A DNA stretch of 6,073 nucleotides from 2-02-FULL-62-17 sp046153355 (GTDB taxonomy: Bacteria > Pseudomonadota > Gammaproteobacteria > Burkholderiales > SG8-39): the NCBI GenBank assembly GCA_046153355.1, contig JBJXEY010000310.1, forward strand, positions 1-6,073, written 5' to 3'. This document shows positions 1 to 5,001 of the stretch, piece by piece. Under the pieces are notes generated by a model. That model searched no databases and had not been told where the DNA came from. It saw only the letters and a list, made by a program, of their open reading frames with translations. Each line of letters begins with the position of its first letter. The first letter of the stretch is position 1. Position numbers and translations under genes: made by a program.

Positions 1-2
1 AA

Positions 3-464
3 GGCGGCTCATTCGAAGATGCCGTGGTGCGCTGCATCGCCTATGCCAATGATGGCGGCGCCGATCTGGTATGGCTCAACTCAATTCGTTCGCTCGATCA
101 AATTGAAGAAGCCGCGCGCCGCTCGCCCGTACCACTACTTTGTTCCTGGGGTGGCCCCAAACCGACGCCCGCATTGGAGGAGTTCGAAAAACGCGGCCTA
201 CGCATCGTGCTGCACCCCACCATCGCCGCCTCCGCCGGCATGCACGCGGCGTGGCAACTGCTCAACGACATGAAAGCGCGCGGCTCGCAAGCCATCAACG
301 AATGGGCCGAAGGCGTAGCAAAACAATCTGCGGGACCCGCGAATCTCAAAACACTTTTCAACGCCGACAAGATTCGCGAAATTGAAGAACTTTGCCTGCC
401 TGAATCGGCGCGGAGGGACTATGTGAATACTTCGGGCGGGCATACGCCGTTGGGGAAAAAATAG
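3..464 (+). CDS. Isocitrate lyase/PEP mutase superfamily protein, C-terminal part (5' end outside window)
   Basis: The frame is open from the left edge and ends in TAG at 462-464, giving 153 visible residues. It begins GGSFEDAVVRC and continues with AYANDGGADLVWL, which matches the late barrel strand of the superfamily (an AYA..GAD block followed by a short acidic/aromatic strand). The segment PVPLLCSWGGPKPTP then sits where relatives have the N..EGGKTP loop, and GLRIVLHPTIAASAGMHAAW resembles the final strand and the swapped helix. Known members (oxaloacetate decarboxylase, 2-methylisocitrate lyase, carboxyphosphonoenolpyruvate mutase) cleave or form C-C or C-P bonds next to a 2-oxoacid, using Mg2+ in the cytoplasm. 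The catalytic lid and most metal ligands lie upstream of the window, so the exact reaction cannot be assigned. The next gene is convergent, so this is the 3' end of its transcription unit. Confidence 0.82.
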   Translation, partial: GGSFEDAVVRCIAYANDGGADLVWLNSIRSLDQIEEAARRSPVPLLCSWGGPKPTPALEEFEKRGLRIVLHPTIAASAGMHAAWQLLNDMKARGSQAINEWAEGVAKQSAGPANLKTLFNADKIREIEELCLPESARRDYVNTSGGHTPLGKK

Positions 465-515
465 CGCGGCAGATCACGGGGTCCGATCGGCGGAGCGATT
501 GCCCGTTTTGCTACG

Positions 516-908
516 TCAAGGCTTGATCACCTGTGGCGCGGCGCCGATCTTGGTGGCAACTTTCAGCATTGTTTTATCGAAACTCGCAAAGTGATCGTGG
601 CCCGCGCTCATCGCCAGATGCAATGCATCGGCAAAATCCATTCCTTCTTGGTACCAACCCAAGGTTCGCAAAAGCACATCGAGGGATTGAGGACGAATAT
701 TCGAAAGCCCAATGAGATGCCGCAATCCTTTGACTATCTCCCGCTTGCCGCAATCGTTGATTTGCAGCACCCAGACAAGTTCCAGCCAAACTGACAGTGG
801 TACGTCGATGATCGCCTGACCGGCGAGCAAGCGGGCTGAAGCTTTGGCCTGCTCGATGTCATCGTTGAGAAGATACCGAGCAAGAACGTTGGTATCGACG
901 GAGATCAT
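516..908 (-). CDS. vapC: VapC-like PIN-domain toxin (putative ribonuclease)
   Basis: This 130-residue protein has the length and layout of a type II VapC toxin. The acidic PIN residues are visible: D5 in ISVDTNVL, E43 in WLELVWVL, D91/D94 in DFADALH, and D111 in FASFDKT. These would coordinate Mg2+/Mn2+ for RNA cleavage, and all four positions are present, so the toxin looks intact. Its ATG overlaps the stop of the AbrB-like gene as ATGA (905-908), so the two are probably translated together, antitoxin first. The typical family role is cleavage of tRNA or rRNA when the labile antitoxin is lost. The actual target here is unknown. Confidence 0.9.
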   Translation of the reverse strand: MISVDTNVLARYLLNDDIEQAKASARLLAGQAIIDVPLSVWLELVWVLQINDCGKREIVKGLRHLIGLSNIRPQSLDVLLRTLGWYQEGMDFADALHLAMSAGHDHFASFDKTMLKVATKIGAAPQVIKP

Positions 909-1177
909 CGTGTTTTTGTTACGTTGTCCCGTGCATTGAGCATGGTGCCAATACGCCGCTTAACCTCTGCTTCTGAAAGTTTCTTGCGACCGGGCTTTGC
1001 CAATAACCCTAAGCCATCCTCGACTTTGGTAGGTTTGATTTGTATGGCCGGGGTCAATTTAAGCCCATCGGTAATCGTCGAGATAATCAATTCCGTTCCA
1101 GCATGAATATTTACTGCCTCACGCAACGCCTTTGGAATGACAATCTCACCCTTGGTGGATACTTTGACGGTTTCCAT
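905..1177 (-). CDS. AbrB/SpoVT-type antitoxin paired with VapC
   Basis: This 90-residue protein begins METVKVSTKGEIVIPKALRE, the classic swapped-hairpin AbrB/MazE DNA-binding fold (about residues 3-46), where a short strand, S/T-x-KGE and IPK-ALRE are diagnostic. The C-terminal half (about 50-90, rich in K, E and R, including GRKKLSEAEVKRRIG) is the part expected to wrap and inhibit the toxin. I chose the ATG at 1177 because the fold starts there and GGGAGAG lies just upstream on the minus strand (about 1183-1189). The frame is open further upstream to 1276, but that extension (residues such as SGFGQIPDALSS) is unlike the family. Such antitoxins usually repress their own operon. Confidence 0.88.
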   Translation of the reverse strand: METVKVSTKGEIVIPKALREAVNIHAGTELIISTITDGLKLTPAIQIKPTKVEDGLGLLAKPGRKKLSEAEVKRRIGTMLNARDNVTKTR

Positions 1178-1191
1178 GCTCTCTCCCGTTC

Positions 1192-1239
1192 TTGGAAGGT
1201 CGAAAAGTAAAGCTTGAATGTTACTCCCGAGATTGGAAG
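1192..1239. repeat. Direct repeat TTGGAAG x2 upstream of the AbrB-VapC operon
   Basis: TTGGAAG occurs at 1192-1198 and 1233-1239, with starts 41 bp apart (about four helical turns). Both copies lie within about 65 bp upstream of the antitoxin start, where an autoregulatory operator would be expected. Seven bases is short, so chance is possible. I see no clean -35/-10 pair in this gap (1178-1378), and otherwise nothing recognisable in it. Confidence 0.25.
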
Positions 1240-1378
1240 ACAGTGCATCGGGTATTTGACCAAAACCAGATCCCATTTGACCGCGATCTGCGACGAAAAG
1301 CGGCGCAACGCGCCCGCATCAGCGCGGCACCGGGCAAGCAGTGACGCGTGCTCGGCCCACGCCCGGATACTTCCATTC

Positions 1379-1624
1379 ATGGATGAAACCCACGCCAAAC
1401 AACAAAGGCAACTGGTCGCGCAGTGGCAGGAAACCGGCGCCCTGCTGGAAAAACTTCGCTACCAAGCGCTCGCCGCGCAGACGCCTGAGGAGTCTCGACA
1501 GGCCGCGTACGACATGTTGCAACTGGGCGGAATGCTCGATGCCGACAAGCGGCGCGAACGCTACTCGGGAATGGTAGAGATGCAGCGCCTCTTTGGCCTA
1601 CTGCGAAAAAATGGACGAACCTAA
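1379..1624 (+). CDS. Small protein of unknown function (81 aa)
   Basis: I do not recognise this gene with certainty. From the ATG at 1379 it encodes 81 residues, begins MDETHAKQQRQLVAQWQETG and is almost entirely predicted helix, with heptad-like Leu spacing (LLEKLRYQAL) and a conserved-looking middle (TPEESRQAAYDMLQLGGML), ending EMQRLFGLLRKNGRT. It has no signal peptide or membrane segment. The start is uncertain: there is no good Shine-Dalgarno (only GGA about 12 bases upstream), and the frame is open back to 1214, but the upstream part reads as Arg/Ala-rich non-coding translation. A second tiny ORF starts inside its 3' end (1611), an arrangement common in two-gene modules. A helical partner protein in an accessory pair is a guess only. 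Confidence 0.55.
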   Translation: MDETHAKQQRQLVAQWQETGALLEKLRYQALAAQTPEESRQAAYDMLQLGGMLDADKRRERYSGMVEMQRLFGLLRKNGRT

Positions 1625-1706
1625 CCGACTGCTTGATCTCAAGGACGACACACTGGCTTTGCCGAAGCTTGAGACTATTTTGGCACGGCATGGAACTGGA
1701 ACCTGA
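1611..1706 (+). CDS. Tiny ORF (31 aa), possibly the 5' remnant of a frameshifted gene
   Basis: ATG at 1611 overlaps the preceding gene by 14 bases and gives a 31-residue product beginning MDEPNRLLDLKDDTLALPKL and ending in TGA at 1704-1706. The stop falls inside a near-duplicated stretch, GGAACTGGAACCTG. In another frame from about 1690 the sequence continues plausibly (WNWNLKIRRRGE, ALKIEFHQIRRKDSPWGSFI) as a basic peptide to about 1797, where an A7 run again lets the frame shift. The pattern would fit a gene broken by one or two small indels, but I recognise no family, so it may equally be spurious. Confidence 0.3.
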   Translation: MDEPNRLLDLKDDTLALPKLETILARHGTGT

Positions 1707-1859
1707 AAATCCGGCGGCGGGGCGAGACGGCATTGAAAATCGAATTCCACCAGATCAGACGCAAGGACTCGCCATGGGGAAGTTTCATTCGCTTAAAAAA
1801 ATGGCGAATGCCGAAAATCAAGCACCGGCGCGGCTCTCAGGGCATTGCTCACCCCTAGC
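1707..1859. other. Stretch without a convincing gene, between the tiny ORF and the parE remnant
   Basis: Together with the low-confidence ORFs on either side, this makes about 235 bases (1625-1859) without a solid gene. Open frames cross it on both strands, but none has a ribosome-binding site or recognisable domain. It holds one clear structure, the GCGAATG stem-loop at 1786-1810. The content is compatible with decayed coding sequence or an inserted non-coding element. Confidence 0.4.
1786..1810. repeat. 7-bp perfect stem-loop CATTCGC/GCGAATG with an A/T-rich loop
   Basis: CATTCGC (1786-1792) and its reverse complement GCGAATG (1804-1810) flank an 11-base loop containing A7. It is not a good intrinsic terminator because the A-run is in the loop and no T-run follows the stem on either strand. 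The same octamer CATTCGCT as at 1786-1793 recurs at 1931-1938, where similarity of the parE remnant to ParE ends. Confidence 0.5.
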
Positions 1860-1979
1860 TCATGCGCCTATGTTGCGACAAGGAAGGTACTTGAACCCAT
1901 GCGGACGCCCTAAAGGTGGCGCAGCGCATCCATTCGCTAATTCACGCAATGCAGCGGGGCTGAGGCGATATTCAGCCAT
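1860..1979 (-). pseudogene. parE: Truncated ParE-like toxin remnant
   Basis: The ATG at 1979 overlaps the parD stop by 8 bases, the usual antitoxin/toxin coupling. The reading frame begins MAEYRLSPAALRELAN, the standard first strand and helix of RelE/ParE toxins (MxxYRLSPxAxxDLxxI). Similarity then stops, the next residues (GCAAPPLGRPHGFKYLPCR) do not resemble ParE, and a stop comes after 39 codons. Family members are about 95-100 residues and need the later strands and C-terminal helix to bind gyrase. The rest of the toxin is not visible in any frame down to 1700. I therefore call it a dead toxin, broken by deletion or insertion right after the bases GCGAAT. Confidence 0.7.
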
Positions 1980-2217
1980 GAGCGGCTGACATCCGCCGCT
2001 TGAATTCCTCGCCATCAAATGACCGCGGCTCTCCGCTTTCTTCACCCTCGATCAACGCCCGTCGTATCGATTCCAATTCGGCGCTACGCGCCTGCTCGCG
2101 CCCAATGAGGTCGCGAATAGCCTCGCTATCGTTAGCGTAGTAGCCGGCCGCAATCTGCCCGGAGATCCAAGCGTCCTGCTGTTCGGTCAAAGTAATGGTT
2201 TTGCGAATGGTTGCCAT
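1972..2217 (-). CDS. parD: ParD-like ribbon-helix-helix antitoxin
   Basis: This 81-residue protein has the typical ParD size. Residues 1-45 form the ribbon-helix-helix DNA-binding part: strand RKTITLTEQQ, first helix DAWISGQIAAG, and YYANDSEAIRDLI for the second helix. The acidic/basic tail (about 46-81, including ALIEGEESGEP and EEFKRRM) is where ParD folds onto ParE. The reading frame is intact. Just upstream lie a TATAAT box and an 8-bp inverted repeat that would suit self-repression. The start has no strong Shine-Dalgarno, but the ATG at 2217 is where the family begins. Its partner toxin is truncated, so this is probably an orphan antitoxin that may still bind DNA or neutralise other ParE toxins (inference). 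Confidence 0.88.
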   Translation of the reverse strand: MATIRKTITLTEQQDAWISGQIAAGYYANDSEAIRDLIGREQARSAELESIRRALIEGEESGEPRSFDGEEFKRRMSAAHG

Positions 2218-2244
2218 ATAGGTATCAGGCCCAAGAATGGAAGG

Positions 2245-2271
2245 ATGTCACAATGAAAAATAGTGTGACAT
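2245..2271. promoter_or_regulatory. Inverted-repeat operator candidate for parD
   Basis: ATGTCACA (2245-2252) and TGTGACAT (2264-2271) are perfect 8-base inverted arms separated by 11 bases; arm centres are 19 bp apart, close to two helical turns. The site lies 28-54 bases upstream of parD, immediately downstream of the TATAAT box, so an occupied site would cover the predicted transcription start. This placement suits a ribbon-helix-helix repressor. No T-run follows the stem in the minus direction, so it is not a terminator for the upstream gene. Confidence 0.55.
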
Positions 2272-2275
2272 TTTC

Positions 2276-2281
2276 ATTATA
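2276..2281 (-). promoter_or_regulatory. -10 box (TATAAT) of the probable parD promoter
   Basis: The minus strand reads a perfect TATAAT at 2281-2276, predicting transcription from about 2269 and a leader of about 50 bases before parD. The -35 region at the standard spacing (about 2299-2304, CCTAAA on the minus strand) is poor, so the promoter may be weak. Confidence 0.45.
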
Positions 2282-2321
2282 TTGGTGCAATTGGAAGTTT
2301 TAGGCGAACGTCAGTAGCAAT

Positions 2322-3323
2322 TCAATCGACCTTCAACCCCGTCTTCGCCACCACCTCCGCCCATCTCCCCCTATCCGCGCGAACGTGCTCACCAAACGCT
2401 TCCGGTGTTCCACCGGTGGCCTCGATCCCCAGTTTCGCCATCTGCTCTTTCATATCTTGCGATTGCAGCATACGGTTCAGATCCATATTCAGCCGCGCAA
2501 CGATAAGCGACGGCAAACCCGCCGGCCCCCACACGCCCATGTATGCTCCGGGCGGCTCGAAACCGGGCAGGCCCGATTCGGGAAAGCTTGGCACCTCGGG
2601 CAACAGCGGCGAGCGTTTGCCGCCGCTCACGCCCAGCGCCCGCACCTTGCCGCCGTTCACATGCGGCTGCGCGGAGATGATGCTGTCGAACATGAACGAC
2701 ACACGACCGGCGATCAGGTCGGGCATCACCAGCGCAGCGCCTTTGTAGGGGACGTGCAGGAATTGCGTGCCAGTGTGGGCCGCAAGCGCCGAGGTGGTGA
2801 GATGGGGAACGGTTCCCACACCGCCGGTGCCAAAGGACACTTTCTCTGGGTTGGCTCGTGCAAAGGCAATCATTTCGCCGGCAGATTTCCATGGCGCGTT
2901 GATCGCCACCATCAGAACGGTGGCACCACCAGGCGTAATCTCGATGATGGGCGTGAAGTCTTTTATCGGGTCGTAGGGGAGTTTGGGTTGCAGCGCGGGC
3001 GCGATGGAATGGGTGCTTGCCGAGGACAGGAGCAAGGTATAGCCATCCGGTGCGGAACGCGCCACCGACTCTGAACCGATCACACCGCCCGCGCCGGGGC
3101 GGTTCTCCAGAATTACCGTTTGTCCCAATGAAACGCTCAGGCGATTCACCACCGAGCGGCCCACCACATCCAGGGAACCTGCCGGTGGAAACGGCGTCAC
3201 CATGCGAATCGGTTTGCCGGGATAGGTTTGCGCCGCAAGTGGCGCGGCTGCGATCAGCGTGATTACCGATAGCGCCGCCAACACTGTCTGGCGCATAGAC
3301 ATGAAAAGAACTGCGCCTCGCAT
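2322..3323 (-). CDS. Bug/TctC-family periplasmic solute-binding protein
   Basis: This 333-residue protein has the full length of the Bug family (tripartite tricarboxylate transporter receptor). An N-terminal signal peptide is clear: MRQTVLAALSVITLIAAAPLAAQ from residue 10, with probable cleavage near 30-32 before TYPGKPIRMV, the classic mature start. Family landmarks follow: VTPFPPAGSLDVVGR (first ligand loop), ENRPGAGGVIGSE, DGYTLLL, the GTGGVGTVPHL second loop, VPYKGAALVMPDLIAGRV, and LLPEVPSFPESGLPGFE. It should bind a carboxylate in the periplasm. The ATG at 3323 overlaps the TAA of the UbiD gene (TAATG), implying translational coupling. Met8 (3302) or Met10 (3296) would give a more ordinary signal peptide, so the start is slightly uncertain. 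No TctA/TctB membrane genes are present here, as is usual for orphan Bug proteins. Confidence 0.93.
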   Translation of the reverse strand: MRGAVLFMSMRQTVLAALSVITLIAAAPLAAQTYPGKPIRMVTPFPPAGSLDVVGRSVVNRLSVSLGQTVILENRPGAGGVIGSESVARSAPDGYTLLLSSASTHSIAPALQPKLPYDPIKDFTPIIEITPGGATVLMVAINAPWKSAGEMIAFARANPEKVSFGTGGVGTVPHLTTSALAAHTGTQFLHVPYKGAALVMPDLIAGRVSFMFDSIISAQPHVNGGKVRALGVSGGKRSPLLPEVPSFPESGLPGFEPPGAYMGVWGPAGLPSLIVARLNMDLNRMLQSQDMKEQMAKLGIEATGGTPEAFGEHVRADRGRWAEVVAKTGLKVD

Positions 3324-4876
3324 TACTTCTTTAAGTAGTAATCGCCATCTTCCAACCGATCAAGCAACCCTTGATCGCGCAAGGCCTCGATCTCCATCAC
3401 GATCTCGCGCCCATCCTTGCTCCCCAGTACCTGCATCAAGCGCGCAAAGTGCATGGGTCCGGTGGTCAAAGCTTCTTTCACGGTCTTGAATTGCGTCGCG
3501 CCGCCGGTCTTGGCGGACACCGGCACGCGCATGGTTACCTTGGTCGAGCGCGGCACCGGGAAGGTGAGATCAAACCCCGCCTTCGCGCCCATGCCGCGCA
3601 CCGTGGTCGAAGGATCCATGGGCATTTCGCGCATGTTAGGGAGCACGATAATGTCGCGGTCCGCTTGAAATCGCGTGGACATGGCCCATTCCATCTGATC
3701 GTGCGAGCGGATATCCACATCGTCATCGGTCACATACACGTGTTTCACATTGGCGATGCTGCCCAGCACCGCGGTAATGGCGGCGCGCGCGTCGGCATTG
3801 CCGCGCTTTTTGATGGCCACGCGAAGGTGGTGCGAGATGCCCGAGGCGCCCACCGCGAACACTTCGGTCACGTTAATGCCCGCACCCTTCAACACCTGCC
3901 AGGCGCGCGCTTCGGTTTGCAGGTTGCCAAACGGCGCGCCATCGCACTCTCCCAAGAGCAGACCGAAGCCGTGTTTATAGGACTGATGAATAACATTTTT
4001 GCGGCGCGTGATGCAGGTGATATGGAAAACAGGGTCGCCGTGCATCGGCCCATAGAACCCCATGTACTCGCCATACGGGCCTTCATTGTCGATATAGCCA
4101 CGCTCATCGAGGTAGCCCTCGAAAATCATTTCGGCATCGGCGGGCACCAGGAGATCATTGGTGAGGCACTTGACCACCGGTAACGGCTCGCCGCGCAAGG
4201 TGGCCATGCCATTTATCTCCTCACCCAGGCTGCGCGAGCCGGCCGCCATGGTGTAGAGCGGATGCACCCCCACGGCAAAACTGATGGGGAGTTTTTCTTT
4301 TCGCTCCACGCAACCGAGATAAATTTCACGAAGATCGGAAGGCGCGGTGAGGTTGATCCCTACCTTGTTTTTCCCACGCAACATCATGCGACGTGCGCCA
4401 ACATTGGAGCGGCCGGTGAGCGGATCTTTGACAAAATCGATACCAGAGGTGATATAGGGCGCGCCATCGAATTCGTGCTGCAGGTGAAACGGCAGTTTAT
4501 AAAGATCGACCTCATCGCCTGATTCCACTACCTCATGCACCGGCGCCTCGTTGGAGGGCACTTCGAACGGCTTTTGCGGCGTCGCTGATCGGCGCAGGAA
4601 CTCATCACGCATTTTCTCCTCGGGTACGCCGAATGCCGCGGCCAGGCGTTTTCTCGAGGAAGACATGGCGGCGATGACCTCGTGCTCTTCCGGGCCGGCC
4701 TTCTTGAATAGATGCGCGGTATTGCTTGCTTCGATGATGGGAGAAAGATCGGCCAAGGCGGTCGGCTTTTCATGCACCGTGACTTCACCCATCCCCGAGA
4801 GACGGGCAACCAGTGTGCGCACGGCAAATTTATTCGGGTCCCACGACAACACGGATTTTTTGACGGCCTGATCCAT
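3323..4876 (-). CDS. UbiD-family prenyl-FMN-dependent decarboxylase
   Basis: This 517-residue cytoplasmic enzyme has the usual UbiD length. Hallmarks in order: DLYKLP (about 125), YITSGIDFV, N158-VGARR163 (Asn for the metal and Arg at +5, matching N168/R173 of Aspergillus Fdc1), SLGEEINGMATLRGEP (metal Glu, 219 or 220), and E265-GPYGE270, the paired catalytic Glu corresponding to E277/E282. Then come YITRRKN-type sequence (ITRRKNVIHQ), VTDDDVDIRSHDQMEWAMSTRFQADRDI and a variable C-terminal domain. All key residues are present, so it should be active once UbiX supplies prenylated FMN; no ubiX is in this window. The family reversibly decarboxylates aromatic or alpha,beta-unsaturated acids, but the substrate here is unknown. 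I start at ATG 4876 because GAGAGGAA precedes it. An in-frame GTG at 4909 adds 11 residues without a ribosome-binding site. It forms an operon with the Bug gene. Confidence 0.93.
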   Translation of the reverse strand: MDQAVKKSVLSWDPNKFAVRTLVARLSGMGEVTVHEKPTALADLSPIIEASNTAHLFKKAGPEEHEVIAAMSSSRKRLAAAFGVPEEKMRDEFLRRSATPQKPFEVPSNEAPVHEVVESGDEVDLYKLPFHLQHEFDGAPYITSGIDFVKDPLTGRSNVGARRMMLRGKNKVGINLTAPSDLREIYLGCVERKEKLPISFAVGVHPLYTMAAGSRSLGEEINGMATLRGEPLPVVKCLTNDLLVPADAEMIFEGYLDERGYIDNEGPYGEYMGFYGPMHGDPVFHITCITRRKNVIHQSYKHGFGLLLGECDGAPFGNLQTEARAWQVLKGAGINVTEVFAVGASGISHHLRVAIKKRGNADARAAITAVLGSIANVKHVYVTDDDVDIRSHDQMEWAMSTRFQADRDIIVLPNMREMPMDPSTTVRGMGAKAGFDLTFPVPRSTKVTMRVPVSAKTGGATQFKTVKEALTTGPMHFARLMQVLGSKDGREIVMEIEALRDQGLLDRLEDGDYYLKK

Positions 4877-4880
4877 AACA

Positions 4881-4888
4881 TTCCTCTC
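4881..4888 (-). promoter_or_regulatory. Ribosome-binding site of the UbiD gene
   Basis: On the minus strand GAGAGGAA lies 4 bases before ATG 4876, with the AGGA core 5 bases away. This decides the start against the upstream in-frame GTG at 4909, which has no such site. Confidence 0.7.
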
Positions 4889-4968
4889 GATCTGTTCTTG
4901 AAATTTCACATCGCAATGCGTTAGAGTAAATCAATCGTCAGGTTCCCGCCCGCTACGCCTTGGCAAAG

Positions 4969-4991
4969 TCAATTTTCACAATCAATTTTCA
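4969..4991. repeat. 10-bp direct repeat TCAATTTTCA x2
   Basis: Two exact copies, 4969-4978 and 4982-4991, have starts 13 bases apart; the second runs into the AAAGGA ribosome-binding site of the hydrolase gene. It may be a regulator site overlapping translation initiation, or a simple local duplication. Confidence 0.4.
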
Positions 4992-4996
4992 AAGGA
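4991..4996 (+). promoter_or_regulatory. Ribosome-binding site of the dienelactone-hydrolase-like gene
   Basis: AAAGGA lies 5 bases before the ATG at 5002. It selects this start over an in-frame TTG at 4960, which would add 14 residues with no ribosome-binding site. Confidence 0.65.
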
Positions 4997-5001
4997 CATT
5001 C

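Larger units (their letters stand above)
4877..5001. promoter_or_regulatory. Divergent intergenic region between UbiD operon and hydrolase gene
   Basis: These 125 bases separate divergently transcribed genes and must hold both start signals. The right half is AT-rich and contains TCAATTTTCA twice as a direct repeat (4969-4978 and 4982-4991). I cannot identify a convincing -35/-10 pair in either direction. No regulator gene is adjacent inside the window. Confidence 0.4.

Noticed and set aside
483..490. Palindrome CCGATCGG in the convergent gap between the first gene and vapC
   Set aside because: Eight bases with no loop and no T-run; common by chance in this base composition and not a terminator.
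905..1276. Longer antitoxin reading frame starting at 1276
   Set aside because: The AbrB fold starts at the internal ATG at 1177 with a good Shine-Dalgarno; the 33 extra residues are unlike the family.
1786..1810. Stem-loop as an intrinsic terminator
   Set aside because: The A/T run is in the loop, not after the stem, on either strand.
1697..1860. Group II intron or transposon between parE remnant and small ORFs
   Set aside because: No GUGYG-type start, no domain V-like hairpin, no transposase or terminal inverted repeats could be found, so an element is only a possibility raised under findings.
1633..1989. 118-codon plus-strand open frame across the gap and into the parE/parD 3' ends
   Set aside because: No ribosome-binding site or recognisable domain, and it overlaps the toxin remnant and the parD stop; probably an open frame by chance in decayed sequence.
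2245..2271. Inverted repeat as a transcription terminator of the Bug operon
   Set aside because: In the minus direction the stem is A/T-containing, has an 11-base loop and is followed by CCTTCC rather than a T-run. An operator explanation fits its place upstream of parD better.
2385..3074. Open frame on the plus strand opposite the Bug gene (about 229 codons)
   Set aside because: Same reasoning: no domain, biased composition, and full overlap with a clearly recognisable binding protein gene.
3371..4183. Long open frame on the plus strand opposite the UbiD gene (about 270 codons)
   Set aside because: The UbiD frame carries all family motifs; the antisense translation is His/Arg/Ala-rich, resembles no family and is what a GC-rich gene produces on its other strand.
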